A DNA stretch of 64,000 bases from Mucilaginibacter straminoryzae. Its GTDB lineage: Bacteria > Bacteroidota > Bacteroidia > Sphingobacteriales > Sphingobacteriaceae. The DNA lies in assembly GCF_022953055.1 (NCBI RefSeq), contig NZ_JALJEJ010000001.1:434001-498000 (forward strand), given 5' to 3'. Of the stretch, positions 62,896-64,000 are shown piece by piece (the first letter of the stretch is position 1; each line of letters opens with the position of its first letter). The position numbers and the translations under genes were made by a program. The notes under the pieces are model-generated. The model saw only the letters and a list, made by a program, of their open reading frames with translations, searched no databases and was not told where the DNA came from.

Positions 62896-63753
62896 ATGAT
62901 AAAAACAATTTTGGTCTTTAATGACCACTCCTCTGAAGCGGAACACGCTGCAGAATTGGCGCTGGGTATCGCCCAAAAAATGAATGCCAATCTTTTACTG
63001 GCTACTATAGCCAAGGTAAAAGAAGGTAAACGTATTACCGCTCAGGAACCGGTACTTGTCGCGGGTAAGCAAAAGGCAGAACCTGTCACGTATTCATTTC
63101 AGATCACCTTGCAGGAGCACCTGCAGCAAATTGTTAATAAAGACAAACGGGAGGGATTTAAACCGGCCATTAAAAGCCTTGACCTGAGCGACCATGCCGA
63201 GATCGATCTGGCGGCCCTGGTAATTAAGAACGAGATATGGATGATGGTTAAAGGTACCTCTGCCAATCAGCAAGCCAACAATTTTAGGTCACGTATCAAC
63301 GTTCAAAGCGTGCTTAACCGCGTCATGTGCCCATTACTGCTGGTGCCGGAACAGTTTGAATTGAAAGACTTTGAACATATTGTGTATACCGCAGATCTGA
63401 GATATAGCAGGCTGCATGTAACCAAATACCTGGCAGAGATTGCTGAGGCTTATGGTGCAGACATGATGCTGGCCCACCTGTCTGCTAAAGGTATCCCGCA
63501 CATGGAAGAAAATTATGCGCATCGCTTTTTCGATACCGAAATTAACAACCGGGTAAAATATCCTAAATTGTGGTTTAACAACATCTGCGAGCGTAACCTT
63601 ACTACAGCGGTAGACGTGCTGGTTAATGGCATGCATACAGATATGCTGGCGATGGTGAATCACCGCTTCCATTTTGAACAAATTCTTGGCCGGTACATTA
63701 ACAATGCCCTGCCTGCCCATATTGCCATCCCCGTAATGGTTTTCCCTTATTAA
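62896..63753 (+). CDS. Two-domain universal stress protein
   Basis: The 285-residue protein appears to have two USP domains in tandem. The first starts MIKTILVFNDHSSEAEHAAELALGIA (written here as IKTILVFNDHSSEAEH) and ends near 150 with CPLLLVPEQF. The second runs from about 155 (FEHIVYTADLRYSRLHV) to the end, IAIPVMVFPY. The ATP-binding GXX-G-X-X-X-X-S/T loop of nucleotide-binding members is not clearly present; the closest segment is NRVMCPLLLV. It is likely a cytosolic stress or redox-response protein, expressed alone and followed by a strong terminator. Confidence 0.82.
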   Translation: MIKTILVFNDHSSEAEHAAELALGIAQKMNANLLLATIAKVKEGKRITAQEPVLVAGKQKAEPVTYSFQITLQEHLQQIVNKDKREGFKPAIKSLDLSDHAEIDLAALVIKNEIWMMVKGTSANQQANNFRSRINVQSVLNRVMCPLLLVPEQFELKDFEHIVYTADLRYSRLHVTKYLAEIAEAYGADMMLAHLSAKGIPHMEENYAHRFFDTEINNRVKYPKLWFNNICERNLTTAVDVLVNGMHTDMLAMVNHRFHFEQILGRYINNALPAHIAIPVMVFPY

Positions 63754-63765
63754 TTAAGGGTAACT

Positions 63766-63810
63766 AAAGGCATAAACTACCAGAGCCGGGTGGTTTATGC
63801 CTTTGTTTTT
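63766..63810 (+). terminator. Terminator after universal stress protein
   Basis: A 16-base stem with one wobble pair (63766-63781 with 63789-63804) carries a short loop, then TGTTTTT. It lies 12 bases behind the stop codon. Confidence 0.85.
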
Positions 63811-63951
63811 ATACTCCTCAATCGTTTCCGTAGATTTTCAAACTTTCAAGCCGTTTAATAAAAGCAGTTCGTTTATATTTACTGCCTGTCAAATAAACAG
63901 TTAAAACCTTACCGTTAACGGTATCGAGTGCTTCATCAAGCAGAAAATTAT

Positions 63952-64000
63952 ATGAAGAATTTTTTAGACGATAATTTTTTATTGCCGAATAAGTCGGCAG
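63952..64000 (+). CDS. uxaC: Start of glucuronate isomerase gene (partial)
   Basis: The last 49 bases open a reading frame, MKNFLDDNFLLPNKSA, that continues past the window. It matches the usual start of UxaC (glucuronate/galacturonate isomerase) in this phylum, which begins with M-K-x-F-x-D-x-N-F-L-L followed by an Asn/Thr-x-x-A pattern. That enzyme opens hexuronate catabolism by making fructuronate or tagaturonate. Only 16 residues are visible, so the assignment rests on this short match. A GTTTATATTTACTG segment near 63874 may be its promoter. Confidence 0.6.
   Translation, partial: MKNFLDDNFLLPNKSA

Overview
The window looks like a chromosomal segment of a Bacteroidota member, most likely a Sphingobacteriaceae species (Mucilaginibacter or Pedobacter type). 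The evidence is a SusC/SusD pair with ECF sigma/FecR control, an IPExxxVDY gene next to pyk, promoters with the Bacteroidota TTG/TAnnTTTG elements, rare Shine-Dalgarno sequences, and intergenic repeats typical of the group. The genus is an inference.

Bases 1-21,100 are mostly housekeeping. The minus strand carries rplM-rpsI-rpsB-tsf (good promoter and terminator), then nagA and pyrH (cut by the window edge). A plus-strand stretch follows: a lipoprotein, a DUF2383-type protein, a desaturase, an aminotransferase, a tetrapyrrole-methylase-fold methyltransferase and an FAD monooxygenase. Next come minus-strand blocks yicC-gmk-nadD-(antitoxin-toxin)-miaE and acpP-fabF-rnc, then plus-strand IPExxxVDY-pyk, a thioredoxin-fold protein and a six-TM sensor lacking a kinase domain.

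Bases 21,990-25,560 are accessory: a tRNA 3'-half remnant, a 9-bp tandem repeat, three copies of a ~350-bp composite repeat, an AT-rich orphan HsdR_N nuclease gene and two copies of a different 335-bp repeat. A ~31-bp inverted repeat flanks the nuclease region. nrdJ (class II ribonucleotide reductase) follows.

Bases 30,969-55,517 form one very long plus-strand catabolic locus, the most interesting part. Its first block has two solute-binding-like proteins without signal peptides, two tandem class III CoA-transferases, a Gfo/Idh/MocA oxidoreductase, a MaoC hydratase and a FucP-type permease. Its second block has a RuBisCO-like protein with an intact KDDE motif, a DUF1537 acid-sugar kinase, an Asp/Glu-racemase-fold protein and a BASS transporter. 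Then come ECF sigma, FecR, an STN-type SusC and SusD. The last block encodes four exported enzymes (RidA and a SelA-like PLP enzyme with Tat-type signals; an amidohydrolase and an RraA-fold protein with Sec signals) and a second BASS transporter. I infer a split pathway: SusCD brings a ligand into the periplasm, exported enzymes deacylate, deaminate and cleave it, BASS/MFS carriers import the acids, and cytosolic kinase/RLP and CoA-dependent modules finish the breakdown. The substrate is unknown.

Bases 55,579-64,000 hold a secreted-repeat lipoprotein, a small membrane protein, a degenerate receiver, a GDPD/PI-PLC-like exported enzyme, an exported GH130, a PAS histidine kinase, a PAP2 phosphatase, a double universal stress protein and the first codons of what looks like uxaC.
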